In this document: positions 1 to 6,087 of the stretch, one piece after another
How the letters are laid out: the number at the start of each line of letters is the position of its first letter
Numbering within the stretch: the stretch's first letter is position 1
Assembly (NCBI GenBank): GCA_023423795.1
Contig: JAFAEX010000029.1
Coordinates: forward strand, 1-7,089
From: Chloroflexota bacterium
GTDB lineage: Bacteria; Chloroflexota; Chloroflexia; Thermomicrobiales; UBA6265
Length of the DNA: 7,089 nucleotides
Direction: 5' to 3'
Program-made: the position numbers and the translations under genes
The notes under the pieces: generated by a model
Seen by the model: the letters and a program-made list of their open reading frames with translations, nothing else
What the model was told of the DNA's origin: nothing
The model's database searches: none

Positions 1-128
1 AATCGCGCCCGTCGGTCGCCGGGTGTCCGCATCAAATAGCAACCCGGGCCGGCGGCACGGGCGGTGTCCCATTGCCGCAGCCGCCGTCGTCCCCGGCCGG
101 GCGCGCTGGCCGGGAGCCTCGCGCTCCC
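1..128. other. 3' flank of the transporter operon
   Basis: GC-rich, with no recognisable coding sequence on either strand apart from an Arg/Pro-rich shadow frame. A gene beyond the left edge cannot be excluded. Confidence 0.4.
92..114 (-). terminator. Possible hairpin terminator after the ATPase gene
   Basis: CCCGGCC (92-98) and GGCCGGG (108-114) form a seven-bp GC stem with a nine-base loop, about 15 bases beyond the TAG stop at 129-131. No U-tract follows on the minus strand. A second, overlapping pairing GGGAG/CTCCC (112-116/124-128) also exists. It is plausible as a transcript end but not distinctive in such GC-rich sequence. Confidence 0.3.
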
Positions 129-1982
129 CTACCCCGCCACCGCCTGCCCGAGATAGGCCCGCTGCACGGCGGGGTCGTGGAGCAGGTCCGACGCCGCGCC
201 GGAGAGCACGATGTCGCCGTTTTGCACCACGTAGGCGCGGTGGGCGATGGAGAGGGCGAGGGCGGCGTTCTGCTCCACCATGAAGACGGAGACGCCCTGC
301 CGGTTGATCTCGGCGATGGTGTCCAGCACGCGATCGACGACGACGGGAGCGAGCCCCATCGTCGGCTCGTCCATGCAGATCAGGCGCGGGCGGCTCATCA
401 GGGCGCGGGCCATCGCCAGCATCTGCTGCTCGCCGCCGGACATCGTGCCGGCCGCCTGCGAGCGCCGCTCGGCGAGCCGGGGGAAGAGCGCGAACATGCG
501 GTCGAGGTCCTCGCGCACGGCGGGGTCGTCGCGCCGCAGGAACGCGCCCATCAGCAGGTTCTCGACGACGCTCATCTCGGGGAAGATCCGGCGCGCTTCG
601 GGCACGGAGGCGAGCCCGGCCTTGATGCGCTCGCCGGTCGGCAGCCGGGTCGCGTCCCGCCCGTCGATCAGCACGCGGCCGGCGGTCGGTTCGAGCAGCC
701 CCAGGATCACCTTCATCGTGGTGGACTTGCCGGAGGCGTTGCCGCCCAGCAGGCAGACGATCTCCCCCGCCCCGACCTCCAGCGAGACGTTGGCGAGGGC
801 CCGCGCGTGCCCGTAGTGGGCGTCGATCCCCTCCAAACGCAGCAGCGGCGCGGTCGTCGCGGACCGTGCGTCGCCCGCCGGGCGTCCCGCCGTCACCCCG
901 TCCTCGGCCCGCACCGCGGCGATCGCTTCGGCGACCACCGCGCCCCGCGCCGCCCCGTCAGCGCCCTTCAGGGTGCTTTCCCCGTCAGCCCGGTCCTTCA
1001 GGGCCGGGACTTCGGCTTCGGCCGCCGCGCTTGCCCGCCGCCCCAGGTACGCCTCGATCACCCGCGGGTCGGACTGCACGGCCGCCGGCAGGCCGCTGGC
1101 GATCACCTGCCCGTGGTCGAGCACGATGACGTGGTCGGACAGCGCCATGACCAGATCGAGTTTGTGCTCGATCAGCAGGATCGTCTGCCCCTGCGCCTTC
1201 AGCACGTCGAGTTGGGCCAGCACCTCGGCCGTCTCGGTCGGGTTCATCCCGGCGGTCGGTTCGTCCAGCAGCAGGATACAGGCGTTGGTCGCCAGCGCCC
1301 GGGCGATCTCGGTGCGCCGTCGGTTGGCGTAGGAGAGGGAGAAGGCCAGTTGCCCCTTGCGCGGGGTCAGGCGCTCGCCGAAGCGGGCGAGTTGGCGATC
1401 GACCTCGGCGTCCTGCGCCCGCTCCTCGCGGCGGACGGCCGGCGGACGGACGAGGGCCATACCGAGTTCGGCGGCCAGCGGCAACCACCGGACCAGCGGG
1501 ATGTGGCGCAACCCCGCCAACGGGCGGGCTGCGCGCATCTCGCGGTAGCCGCCGAGGCGCACGTTGTCGCCGACGGTCATGTTGCCGAAGACGCGCCCGT
1601 TCTGGAAGGTGCGGGCCAGCCCGCGCTCCGCCACCCGCTCGGCCGGCCAGCCGGTCGTTTCCGTGCCGTCCAGCAGCACCGCGCCGCCGTCGGGCTTCAG
1701 GACGCCGCTGACCAGGTTGAACAACGTCGTCTTGCCGGAGCCGTTGGGGCCGATGATGCTGACGACCTGGCCCTGCCGCACCGTGAAGGAGACGCCATCG
1801 ACGGCGCGCACGCCGCCGAAGCGCTTGCCGAGGTCGCGGACCTCCAGCAACGGGGTGCTGGGCGCCGGGTGCTGCGGCGCCGCGGACGGCGCGGGCACGG
1901 GATCGGGCGCGACCGGAAGCGGCGCGAGGTGGAGATCCCGTTCGTCGGTGACGCGGCCGTTGGTGGGCATGAGCACGCTCAT
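129..1982 (-). CDS. livGF: Fused LivG-LivF type ABC transporter ATPase (two ATPase domains in one chain)
   Basis: This 617-aa protein should hydrolyse ATP on the cytoplasmic face to drive the importer encoded just upstream. After a Pro/Ala-rich N-terminal stretch (residues 1-44) comes a LivG-like domain (about 45-315): Walker A GPNGSGKT (78-85), Q-loop RTFQNGRVF, signature LSYANRRRTEIARAL (216-230), Walker B LLLDEPTAGMNP with D240/E241, and H273 in LLIEHKLDL. A charged Ala/Glu/Asp-rich linker (about 316-378) leads to a LivF-like domain (about 379-617): Walker A GGNASGKST (413-421), VPEARRIFPEM, signature MSGGEQQMLAMARAL (514-528), Walker B LICMDEPTMGLAP, and VEQN in place of the H-loop, as is usual for LivF. 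The ATG at 1982 is chosen because it overlaps the permease stop as ATGA; ATG at 1970 is the alternative. LivG and LivF are normally separate proteins of about 240-255 aa. The first signature departs from the common LSYGQQRR. Family is certain; substrate is not. Confidence 0.95.
   Translation of the reverse strand: MSVLMPTNGRVTDERDLHLAPLPVAPDPVPAPSAAPQHPAPSTPLLEVRDLGKRFGGVRAVDGVSFTVRQGQVVSIIGPNGSGKTTLFNLVSGVLKPDGGAVLLDGTETTGWPAERVAERGLARTFQNGRVFGNMTVGDNVRLGGYREMRAARPLAGLRHIPLVRWLPLAAELGMALVRPPAVRREERAQDAEVDRQLARFGERLTPRKGQLAFSLSYANRRRTEIARALATNACILLLDEPTAGMNPTETAEVLAQLDVLKAQGQTILLIEHKLDLVMALSDHVIVLDHGQVIASGLPAAVQSDPRVIEAYLGRRASAAAEAEVPALKDRADGESTLKGADGAARGAVVAEAIAAVRAEDGVTAGRPAGDARSATTAPLLRLEGIDAHYGHARALANVSLEVGAGEIVCLLGGNASGKSTTMKVILGLLEPTAGRVLIDGRDATRLPTGERIKAGLASVPEARRIFPEMSVVENLLMGAFLRRDDPAVREDLDRMFALFPRLAERRSQAAGTMSGGEQQMLAMARALMSRPRLICMDEPTMGLAPVVVDRVLDTIAEINRQGVSVFMVEQNAALALSIAHRAYVVQNGDIVLSGAASDLLHDPAVQRAYLGQAVAG
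1979..1982 (-). other. ATGA stop/start overlap coupling permease and ATPase genes
   Basis: On the minus strand the permease stop TGA (1981-1979) shares bases with the ATPase start ATG (1982-1980). Such overlaps usually mean translational coupling, which would keep fused permease and fused ATPase synthesis in step. The Shine-Dalgarno upstream is weak (a GGG within GATGGGATTCCG), which fits reinitiation more than fresh ribosome binding. Confidence 0.85.
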
Positions 1983-3793
1983 CGGAATCCCATCAGCCCC
2001 TGCGGCCGGAAGCGGACCAGCAGCAGCAACACGATGCCATAGGCAAGGATACGGACATCCTGCAACGGGCGGAAGAACTCCGGCAGCCCGACCAGCACGA
2101 TGGCGGCCAGCACCGCGCCGACGATGCTGGACATGCCGCCGAGCACGACGATGGTCAGCGCCAGCAAGGAGATCTGGAAGGTGAAGACGTCCGGCGCGAT
2201 GAAGGTGTACTGGCTGGCCAGCAACGCCCCGGCCAGCCCGGCGACGAAGCCGCCGACGGCGAAGGCCAGCGCCTTGTTGCCGCTCGGCTCGACCGCCACG
2301 CTGCGGGCCGCCGTCTCGTCCTCCCGCAGCCCACGCCAGGCGAGCCCGAGGTGGGAACCCTGCACCCGCCAGACCAGCAGCGCGCAGAGGCCGAGCACGG
2401 CCAGCGCCACGAGGTAGGCGTCGCGCGGCGAGATGAGCGCCCGCCCGAGCAGTTCCGGCGCGGGGATGCCGAAGACGCCCAACGGACCGTGCGTCAGCCA
2501 CTCCCAATTGAGGATGACGGCGACGACCATCATGCCGATGCCGAGGGTCGCGATGGCGACGTAGTGCCCGCGCAGGCGCAAGGCCGGCAGGACGGTGACC
2601 GCGCCGAGCACGGCGGCGACCAGCCCGGCCGCCAGCAGCGCCGGCCAGAAGTTCCAGGCCCGTTCCGTCGTCAGCAGCGCCGCCGTGTAGGCCCCGATGG
2701 CGAAGACCCCGGCCTGCCCGAGCGAGACCTGCCCGGCGGTGCCGGAGACCAGCGTCAGCGACAACGCCAGCGCGGCGAAGATGGCGACGATCGCCCCGAC
2801 CTGCAGCAGGTAGTCGTTGGCCGCCAGCGGCACGACCACGACGCAAGCGGCGACGAACAGCGCGACCTGCCACGGCCGCAGGGTGATGCCGGCCCGGCCG
2901 CCGAAAAACGTCCCGGTCAGCGGCTCGCGCAAAATCGTGCTGGAGGAACCGAACAACCCGTTCGGGCGCAGCCAGAGCACGAGGATCAGCACGGCGAAGG
3001 AGACCAGTTGGCGGGTGCTGCCGCCGAACCAGGTGACGCCGAAACTCTCGGCCACCCCGAGCAGCAGCCCGCCGACGACCGCGCCGGGCAGGCTGCCCAG
3101 CCCGCCGAGCACGGCGGCGGTGAAGCCCGGCAGCCCGAGGTCGGCGCCGATGGTCGGGTCGATGTTGCCGTAGTACATGCCGACGAGGATGCCGCCGACG
3201 CCGGCCAGCGCGGAGGCGACGCCGAAGACGAGCCCCTGGATGCCGTTGACGTTGACGCCCATCTGCCGCGCGGCGTCGCGGTCCTGCGCGGTGGCCCGCA
3301 CCGCCCGCCCAACCCGGGTGGAGCGCAGGAAGAGCCAGAGCGCGGCCATGCTGGCGACGCTGACCGAGAGGATCACGACGTCCAGCGTGCCGAACCGAAT
3401 CCCGCCGGCCGAGAAGTTGGTGGTCGCCAGTTCGCTGGGGAACCGCCGCGTTTCCGGGGAGAAGACGATCTCCAGCGAGCGGTCGAGGATCAGGCCGATC
3501 GCGACCGTCGAGAGCAGCGGGGCGATCGGCGGCGCGCCAACCAGCGGCCGCAGCGCCAGCCGTTCGATCAGCATCCCCAGCACGCCGGTGACGAGGATCA
3601 CCCCGGCGAGCGCGGCGGGCAGCGGCCAGCCGTGCACGGCGACCAGCCACCAGCCGACCATCGCGCCGACCGCGAAGACGGAGCCGTGGGCGAAGTTGAT
3701 GAGGTCGGCCACGCCGAAGATGAGCGACAACCCGAGCGCGATCAGCGCGTAGGTGTTGCCCGTGACGAGACCGGCGACGAGGGCGTCGAGCAT
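1979..3793 (-). CDS. livHM: Fused LivH-LivM type ABC transporter permease
   Basis: This 604-aa integral membrane protein should form the whole translocation channel of a branched-chain/hydrophobic amino acid (HAAT) importer. Residues 1-285 are LivH-like: YALIALGLSLIFGVADLINF near the N-terminus, a cytoplasmic coupling loop (about 166-200, DAARQMGVN) and the end motif LRPNGLFG (275-282). A short linker leads to a LivM-like half (about 308-604) with GTAGQVSLGQAGVFAIGAY (351-369), a second coupling loop (about 487-523, GLREDETAARSVAV) and the matching end motif FRPQGLMG (595-602). Both halves are strongly hydrophobic, with many predicted membrane segments. The frame is open for 46 more codons upstream, but those come from tandem-repeat DNA. 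GGAG six bases before the ATG at 3793 fixes the start, and TYALIALGL then falls where LivH proteins begin. LivH and LivM are usually separate, about 290-350 aa each. The next gene overlaps by 4 bases. Confidence 0.95.
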   Translation of the reverse strand: MLDALVAGLVTGNTYALIALGLSLIFGVADLINFAHGSVFAVGAMVGWWLVAVHGWPLPAALAGVILVTGVLGMLIERLALRPLVGAPPIAPLLSTVAIGLILDRSLEIVFSPETRRFPSELATTNFSAGGIRFGTLDVVILSVSVASMAALWLFLRSTRVGRAVRATAQDRDAARQMGVNVNGIQGLVFGVASALAGVGGILVGMYYGNIDPTIGADLGLPGFTAAVLGGLGSLPGAVVGGLLLGVAESFGVTWFGGSTRQLVSFAVLILVLWLRPNGLFGSSSTILREPLTGTFFGGRAGITLRPWQVALFVAACVVVVPLAANDYLLQVGAIVAIFAALALSLTLVSGTAGQVSLGQAGVFAIGAYTAALLTTERAWNFWPALLAAGLVAAVLGAVTVLPALRLRGHYVAIATLGIGMMVVAVILNWEWLTHGPLGVFGIPAPELLGRALISPRDAYLVALAVLGLCALLVWRVQGSHLGLAWRGLREDETAARSVAVEPSGNKALAFAVGGFVAGLAGALLASQYTFIAPDVFTFQISLLALTIVVLGGMSSIVGAVLAAIVLVGLPEFFRPLQDVRILAYGIVLLLLVRFRPQGLMGFR

Positions 3794-3799
3794 CGGGGA

Positions 3800-3803
3800 C
3801 TCC
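3800..3803 (-). promoter_or_regulatory. Ribosome binding site deciding the permease start
   Basis: GGAG on the minus strand, six bases before ATG at 3793. It supports this start over in-frame ATGs further upstream at 3931 and 3901, which would translate the repeats. Confidence 0.75.
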
Positions 3804-3816
3804 GAGCGTGCCGGGA

Positions 3817-3858
3817 CGAGTGCAAAGTGCCGAGTGGCGAGTGCAAAGTGCCGAGTGC
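3817..3858. repeat. 21-bp direct repeat, two copies
   Basis: The unit CGAGTGCAAAGTGCCGAGTG plus one base (G, then C) occurs twice in immediate tandem at 3817-3837 and 3838-3858. It lies in the untranslated gap just before the permease ribosome binding site. Read as protein on the minus strand it gives the repeated peptide TRHFALATRHFAL, which is why the permease frame looks longer than the gene. The copies differ only at the last base. Confidence 0.85.
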
Positions 3859-3895
3859 CGAGGGGTGGCAGGGAGCGTGGTCGCGGCTCGCTCGT

Positions 3896-3905
3896 CGTCA
3901 TCCCG
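3896..3905 (+). repeat. Possible short remnant of the dispersed hairpin repeat
   Basis: CGTCATCCCG matches the outer edge of the inverted-repeat element at 3991-4075 and 7023-7089. The match is only ten bases, so chance is a real possibility in this GC-rich gap. It is listed because the same edge sequence recurs in the same orientation at 3992, 6495 and 7022. Confidence 0.3.
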
Positions 3906-3915
3906 CTGATGCGCC

Positions 3916-3982
3916 GTCGGCCCGCAGCCATCGGCCCGCGGCCGTCAGCCCGCAGCCGTCAGCCCGCAGCCGTCAGCCCGCC
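3916..3982. repeat. 14-bp tandem repeat, about 4.8 copies
   Basis: The unit GTCAGCCCGCAGCC repeats head to tail: 3916-3929 (GTCGG variant), 3930-3943 (ATCGG...GCGGCC variant), then two identical copies at 3944-3957 and 3958-3971, and a partial copy to 3982. It is a GC-rich minisatellite between the binding-protein and permease genes. No protein-coding role is apparent, and the identical copies suggest recent slippage or expansion. Confidence 0.85.
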
Positions 3983-3990
3983 GTCCTCAC

Positions 3991-4075
3991 CCGTCATCCC
4001 GAGCTTGCCGAGGGATCTCGTCGGTACCCCAACGCGGAGGAACCACGAGATCCCTCGGCAAGCTCGGGATGCCGG
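3991..4075. repeat. Dispersed inverted-repeat (hairpin) element between transporter genes
   Basis: Two perfect 27-bp arms at 3995-4021 (begins CATCCCGAGCTTGCCGAGGG) and 4045-4071 face each other across a 23-base loop. After one mismatch, three more outer pairs extend the stem to 3991/4075. Its edge touches the binding-protein stop codon (4076-4078). A close relative with the same design occurs at 7023-7089, so it belongs to a repeat family. In minus-strand mRNA it forms a very stable hairpin with no U-tract after it. It could act as a partial terminator or as a 3' stabiliser of the binding-protein message. That role is inference. Confidence 0.9.
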
Positions 4076-5248
4076 CTACCCCTCGTACGGCGCCCACGCG
4101 CCGTCGGCGACCTGGATCGGGACCATGGTGGCGTTGTCCACGCGGCGGTCGTCGCCGAAGCGGAACGGGCCGTAGACGATGCTGGGGATCTCGGTCCCGG
4201 CGACCAGCGCCTCGCGGATGCCCTCGCGCTCGGCGCCGCCCTGCTCGGCCGCCCAGGCGAGGATCTTGACGCCGTCGTAGGCGAGCGCGGCGAACGAGTC
4301 CGGCTCGCGGCCGGCCGCTTCCGTGTAGGCGGCGATGAACGGTTCGGCCTCGGGGCGGGCCGCCCCGGGGAAGAAGACGGTGGTGGTGACGATGCCGTTG
4401 ACCGAATCGCCACCGAGTTCGATGAACTGCGGCGAGTTGCAGGCCCCGTTGGCGACGAACTGGGCGTCGATCTCGACCGATTCCGCCTGCTGCGCGATCA
4501 GCGCGCCGTCGGTGTAGTACGAAATGAGGGTGACGACCTCGGGCTGCGCGTCGCGGATCTTGGCCAGCAGCGGGCGGAACTCCTTCTCGGTTTCGAGGTA
4601 GTTCTCGATCAGCACCGCTTCGCCGCCCAGTTCGGCCAGTTTGTTGACGTAGATCTCGTGGGTGATCTTGCCCCAGTCGGTGTTGCGGTAGAGGACCGCC
4701 TGCTTGCCGCCGAAGTTCTCGAACGCGGTCTGCGCGAGGTAGGCGGCGTCCTGCTCCTGCGACAGCGTCGTGCTGAACATGTACTCCCCGCCCTTGGTGA
4801 AGTCGGGGTGGGAGTTGGTGAAGCCGAACTGGACCATGCCGCCGCGCACGTAGATGGGCGAGGCGGCCATCGAGGCCGGGCTGGCGAAGTCGCCGAGTTC
4901 GGCCACGATGCTCTGGTCGCTGACGAACTTCTGGGCGACGGGCACGGACTGCTTGGGGTCGGCCTGGGTGTCCTCGTAGACGAGTTCGAGTTGGCGGCCG
5001 CCGATGCCGCCGCCGTCGTTGATCTCGGCGACGGCAATGTCCATCGCCTGCTGCCAGATGCGGCCGTACTCGGCGCTGTTGCCGGAGAGCGGGGCCGACA
5101 CGCCGAAGCGCACCGGGCCGTCCTGCGCCCGCGCCCGCCGCGCGCCGAAGCGGCCCGGTGCGACCGAGAGCGCGCCCGCCGCCGACGCTCCGGCGATGCC
5201 GCGCAGCACCGCCCGCCGATCCACCGCCCGCTTGCCGAAGGTGTCCAT
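4076..5248 (-). CDS. Substrate-binding protein of HAAT-type amino acid ABC importer, Tat-type signal
   Basis: This 390-aa type-I periplasmic-binding-fold protein should capture the importer's substrate outside the membrane. Residues 1-41 look like a Tat signal: twin arginines R11-R12 in DRRAVLRG, an Ala/Gly-rich hydrophobic stretch, then ARA-Q (cleavage after A41). There is no lipobox cysteine. The mature part opens with VRFGVSAPLSGNSAEYG and AEINDGGGIGGRQLELVYED, typical of LivJ/LivK/AmiC-like proteins, then FTNSHPDF (142-150) with T144 where LivJ places a ligand-binding threonine, and NTDWGKITHEIYVNKL (189-204) in lobe two. By eye, the glutamate of LivJ PEGVG is replaced within VANGACNS (265-272), so branched-chain specificity should not be assumed. 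The ATG at 5248 has GGGAG eight bases upstream. The gene is first in the operon, behind its own promoter, and 282 bp of repeats separate it from the permease. Family is sure; ligand unknown. Confidence 0.95.
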   Translation of the reverse strand: MDTFGKRAVDRRAVLRGIAGASAAGALSVAPGRFGARRARAQDGPVRFGVSAPLSGNSAEYGRIWQQAMDIAVAEINDGGGIGGRQLELVYEDTQADPKQSVPVAQKFVSDQSIVAELGDFASPASMAASPIYVRGGMVQFGFTNSHPDFTKGGEYMFSTTLSQEQDAAYLAQTAFENFGGKQAVLYRNTDWGKITHEIYVNKLAELGGEAVLIENYLETEKEFRPLLAKIRDAQPEVVTLISYYTDGALIAQQAESVEIDAQFVANGACNSPQFIELGGDSVNGIVTTTVFFPGAARPEAEPFIAAYTEAAGREPDSFAALAYDGVKILAWAAEQGGAEREGIREALVAGTEIPSIVYGPFRFGDDRRVDNATMVPIQVADGAWAPYEG

Positions 5249-5256
5249 TTTCGACG

Positions 5257-5261
5257 CTCCC
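5257..5261 (-). promoter_or_regulatory. Ribosome binding site of the substrate-binding protein gene
   Basis: GGGAG on the minus strand, eight bases before ATG at 5248. It fits the start that leaves a short positive N-region (MDTFGKRAVDRR) ahead of the hydrophobic signal segment. Confidence 0.7.
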
Positions 5262-5313
5262 GCCGGGTCGCACGATTCGATGCGCGGCCAACCGCTCCGG
5301 CGACCGCCATCCT

Positions 5314-5342
5314 TATCTACACTTCTAGATCATGAATGTCAA
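5314..5342 (-). promoter_or_regulatory. Sigma-70-like promoter for the transporter operon
   Basis: On the minus strand a perfect -35 box TTGACA (5342-5337) is followed by exactly 17 bases and TAGATA (5319-5314), which matches TATAAT at three of six positions. The segment is conspicuously AT-rich against its GC-rich surroundings. Transcription would start near 5307, giving a leader of roughly 58 bases before the binding-protein ATG. The site lies downstream of the acetyltransferase stop, so the operon can be transcribed independently of that gene. Confidence 0.65.
5315..5330. promoter_or_regulatory. Operator-like dyad overlapping the -10 box
   Basis: ATCTACACTTCTAGAT reads as 5-bp inverted arms (ATCTA and TAGAT) around six bases. 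It covers most of the -10 hexamer and part of the spacer of the operon promoter. A repressor bound here would block polymerase. No regulator gene is present in the window, and five-base arms in an AT-rich patch could be chance. Confidence 0.4.
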
Positions 5343-5365
5343 CAATCACGGCAGTCGGTGGTCCG

Positions 5366-5381
5366 GACGCGTCGGCGCGTC
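5366..5381 (-). terminator. Weak hairpin after the acetyltransferase gene
   Basis: GACGCG-TCGG-CGCGTC forms a perfect six-bp stem with a four-base loop, 15 bases past the acetyltransferase stop. No U-run follows on the minus strand, so it is at best a weak or factor-assisted terminator. Confidence 0.25.
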
Positions 5382-5395
5382 GTTCGCCGCTCCCG

Positions 5396-5887
5396 TCAGA
5401 CCCTTCGCCGCCGGGCGAGCAACCGGCGGTAGCGCAGCGAAACGGCGAAGCCGCCGGGGGTGGCGTCCTCGTACATCGCCCCGTCCGGGCGCCAGCCGCG
5501 GGCGGCGTAGAAGGCCCGGGCGTGCTCGTTGCCTGCGCCGACCCAGAGGGTCGCTTCGGAGAATCCCGTTTCGCGCAGGTGGCGGAGCGAGGCTGCCAGC
5601 AGGGCGCTGCCGATGCCCTGCCCCGCCGCGCCTGGCAGGACGTAGAGGGCGTGGACGTGGCCGGTCGATGCGCCGCCGTCGTCCGGGCTCGGTCCGGCGA
5701 GGCAGAAGCCGACGACCGCGCCGGCGTCGTCCTCGGCAACCCAGCCGGCCGACGCGGGCGCGGGGTTGGACAGGCGGGTTCGCCAGTGGACGGAGTGGTC
5801 GGCGGCATCCGGGCTGCTTCGCCGGTGGACGTCGGCGATGGCCGGCGCATCGTCCGGGGTGGCAGAGCGGATCGTCCAGCGGCTCAC
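5396..5887 (-). CDS. GNAT-family N-acetyltransferase
   Basis: This 163-aa cytoplasmic protein should transfer an acetyl group from acetyl-CoA to an amine; the acceptor cannot be told from sequence. It has the GNAT layout: N-terminal TIRSATPDDAPAIADVH, a central strand GWVAEDDAGAVVGFCLAG, then HVHALYVLPGAAGQGIGSAL (77-95) with the pyrophosphate-binding loop A88-G-Q-G-I-G93, and NEHARAFYAARGWRPDG (120-136), the classic motif-B ending. The first residue of the usual Q/R-x-x-G-x-G/A motif is alanine here. Length is normal for a single-domain GNAT. The start is GTG (5887-5885), supported by a strong GGAGG eight bases upstream. The gene runs in the same direction as the transporter operon, 147 bp ahead of it, but a promoter lies between them, so co-regulation is not implied. 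Confidence 0.93.
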   Translation of the reverse strand: MSRWTIRSATPDDAPAIADVHRRSSPDAADHSVHWRTRLSNPAPASAGWVAEDDAGAVVGFCLAGPSPDDGGASTGHVHALYVLPGAAGQGIGSALLAASLRHLRETGFSEATLWVGAGNEHARAFYAARGWRPDGAMYEDATPGGFAVSLRYRRLLARRRRV

Positions 5888-5895
5888 CCGTACGC

Positions 5896-5900
5896 CCTCC
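5896..5900 (-). promoter_or_regulatory. Ribosome binding site supporting the GTG start of the acetyltransferase
   Basis: GGAGG on the minus strand, eight bases before GTG at 5887. This strong site justifies the GTG start. Confidence 0.75.
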
Positions 5901-6074
5901 GTTCGACTCGTTGCCGTGTGTCGCCGTGTCGAGCGACCCAGCGCGTGGGCCGGCGCGTTCCGGTCGGCGGGAGCGTAGTATCGGCCCGCGCCACGAGGGC
6001 GCCGTGTGACAGGCCGTCGATGCGGGAACGGGCGCTTGCCGGGCGATCGAGCGACGACCGAATGCGGGCTGAAC

Positions 6075-6080
6075 GAGGAG
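6075..6080 (+). promoter_or_regulatory. Ribosome binding site of the YciI-like gene
   Basis: GAGGAG sits seven bases before ATG at 6088, near-ideal spacing, and fixes the start. Confidence 0.75.
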
Positions 6081-6087
6081 CCGTGGG

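Larger units (their letters stand above)
5888..6087. other. Divergent intergenic region between acetyltransferase and YciI-like genes
   Basis: These 200 bases should hold the promoters of both divergent genes, but I could not find a convincing -35/-10 pair on either strand. The only AT-leaning spot is GTAGTATC around 5975-5982. The nine-base word TCGAGCGAC occurs twice (5929-5937, 6047-6055), probably by chance. Confidence 0.4.

Noticed and set aside
1983..3650. Extension of the ATPase frame far upstream to 3650
   Set aside because: The added sequence is Arg/Ala-rich noise overlapping the permease in another frame. The conserved protein begins near 1982.
3794..3931. 46-residue N-terminal extension of the permease
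   Set aside because: It would translate the 21-bp repeat (RHFAL twice). The LivH-like N-terminus begins at the later ATG, which has GGAG six bases upstream.
3916..3982. CRISPR-like array
   Set aside because: Units are 14 bp and contiguous with no spacers, so it is a simple tandem repeat. The 11-bp units at 6587-6630 are rejected as CRISPR for the same reason.
3991..4075. Classic Rho-independent terminator between the binding protein and permease
   Set aside because: The stem is strong but no U-tract follows on the minus strand, and the permease needs transcription from upstream because no promoter was seen in the gap.
2351..5335. 994-residue open frame on the plus strand, and a 656-residue one at 72-2042
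   Set aside because: Both lie antisense to clearly conserved transporter genes, are dominated by Arg, Asp, Gly, His and Gln with no family motif, and arise because stop codons are rare in GC-rich DNA.
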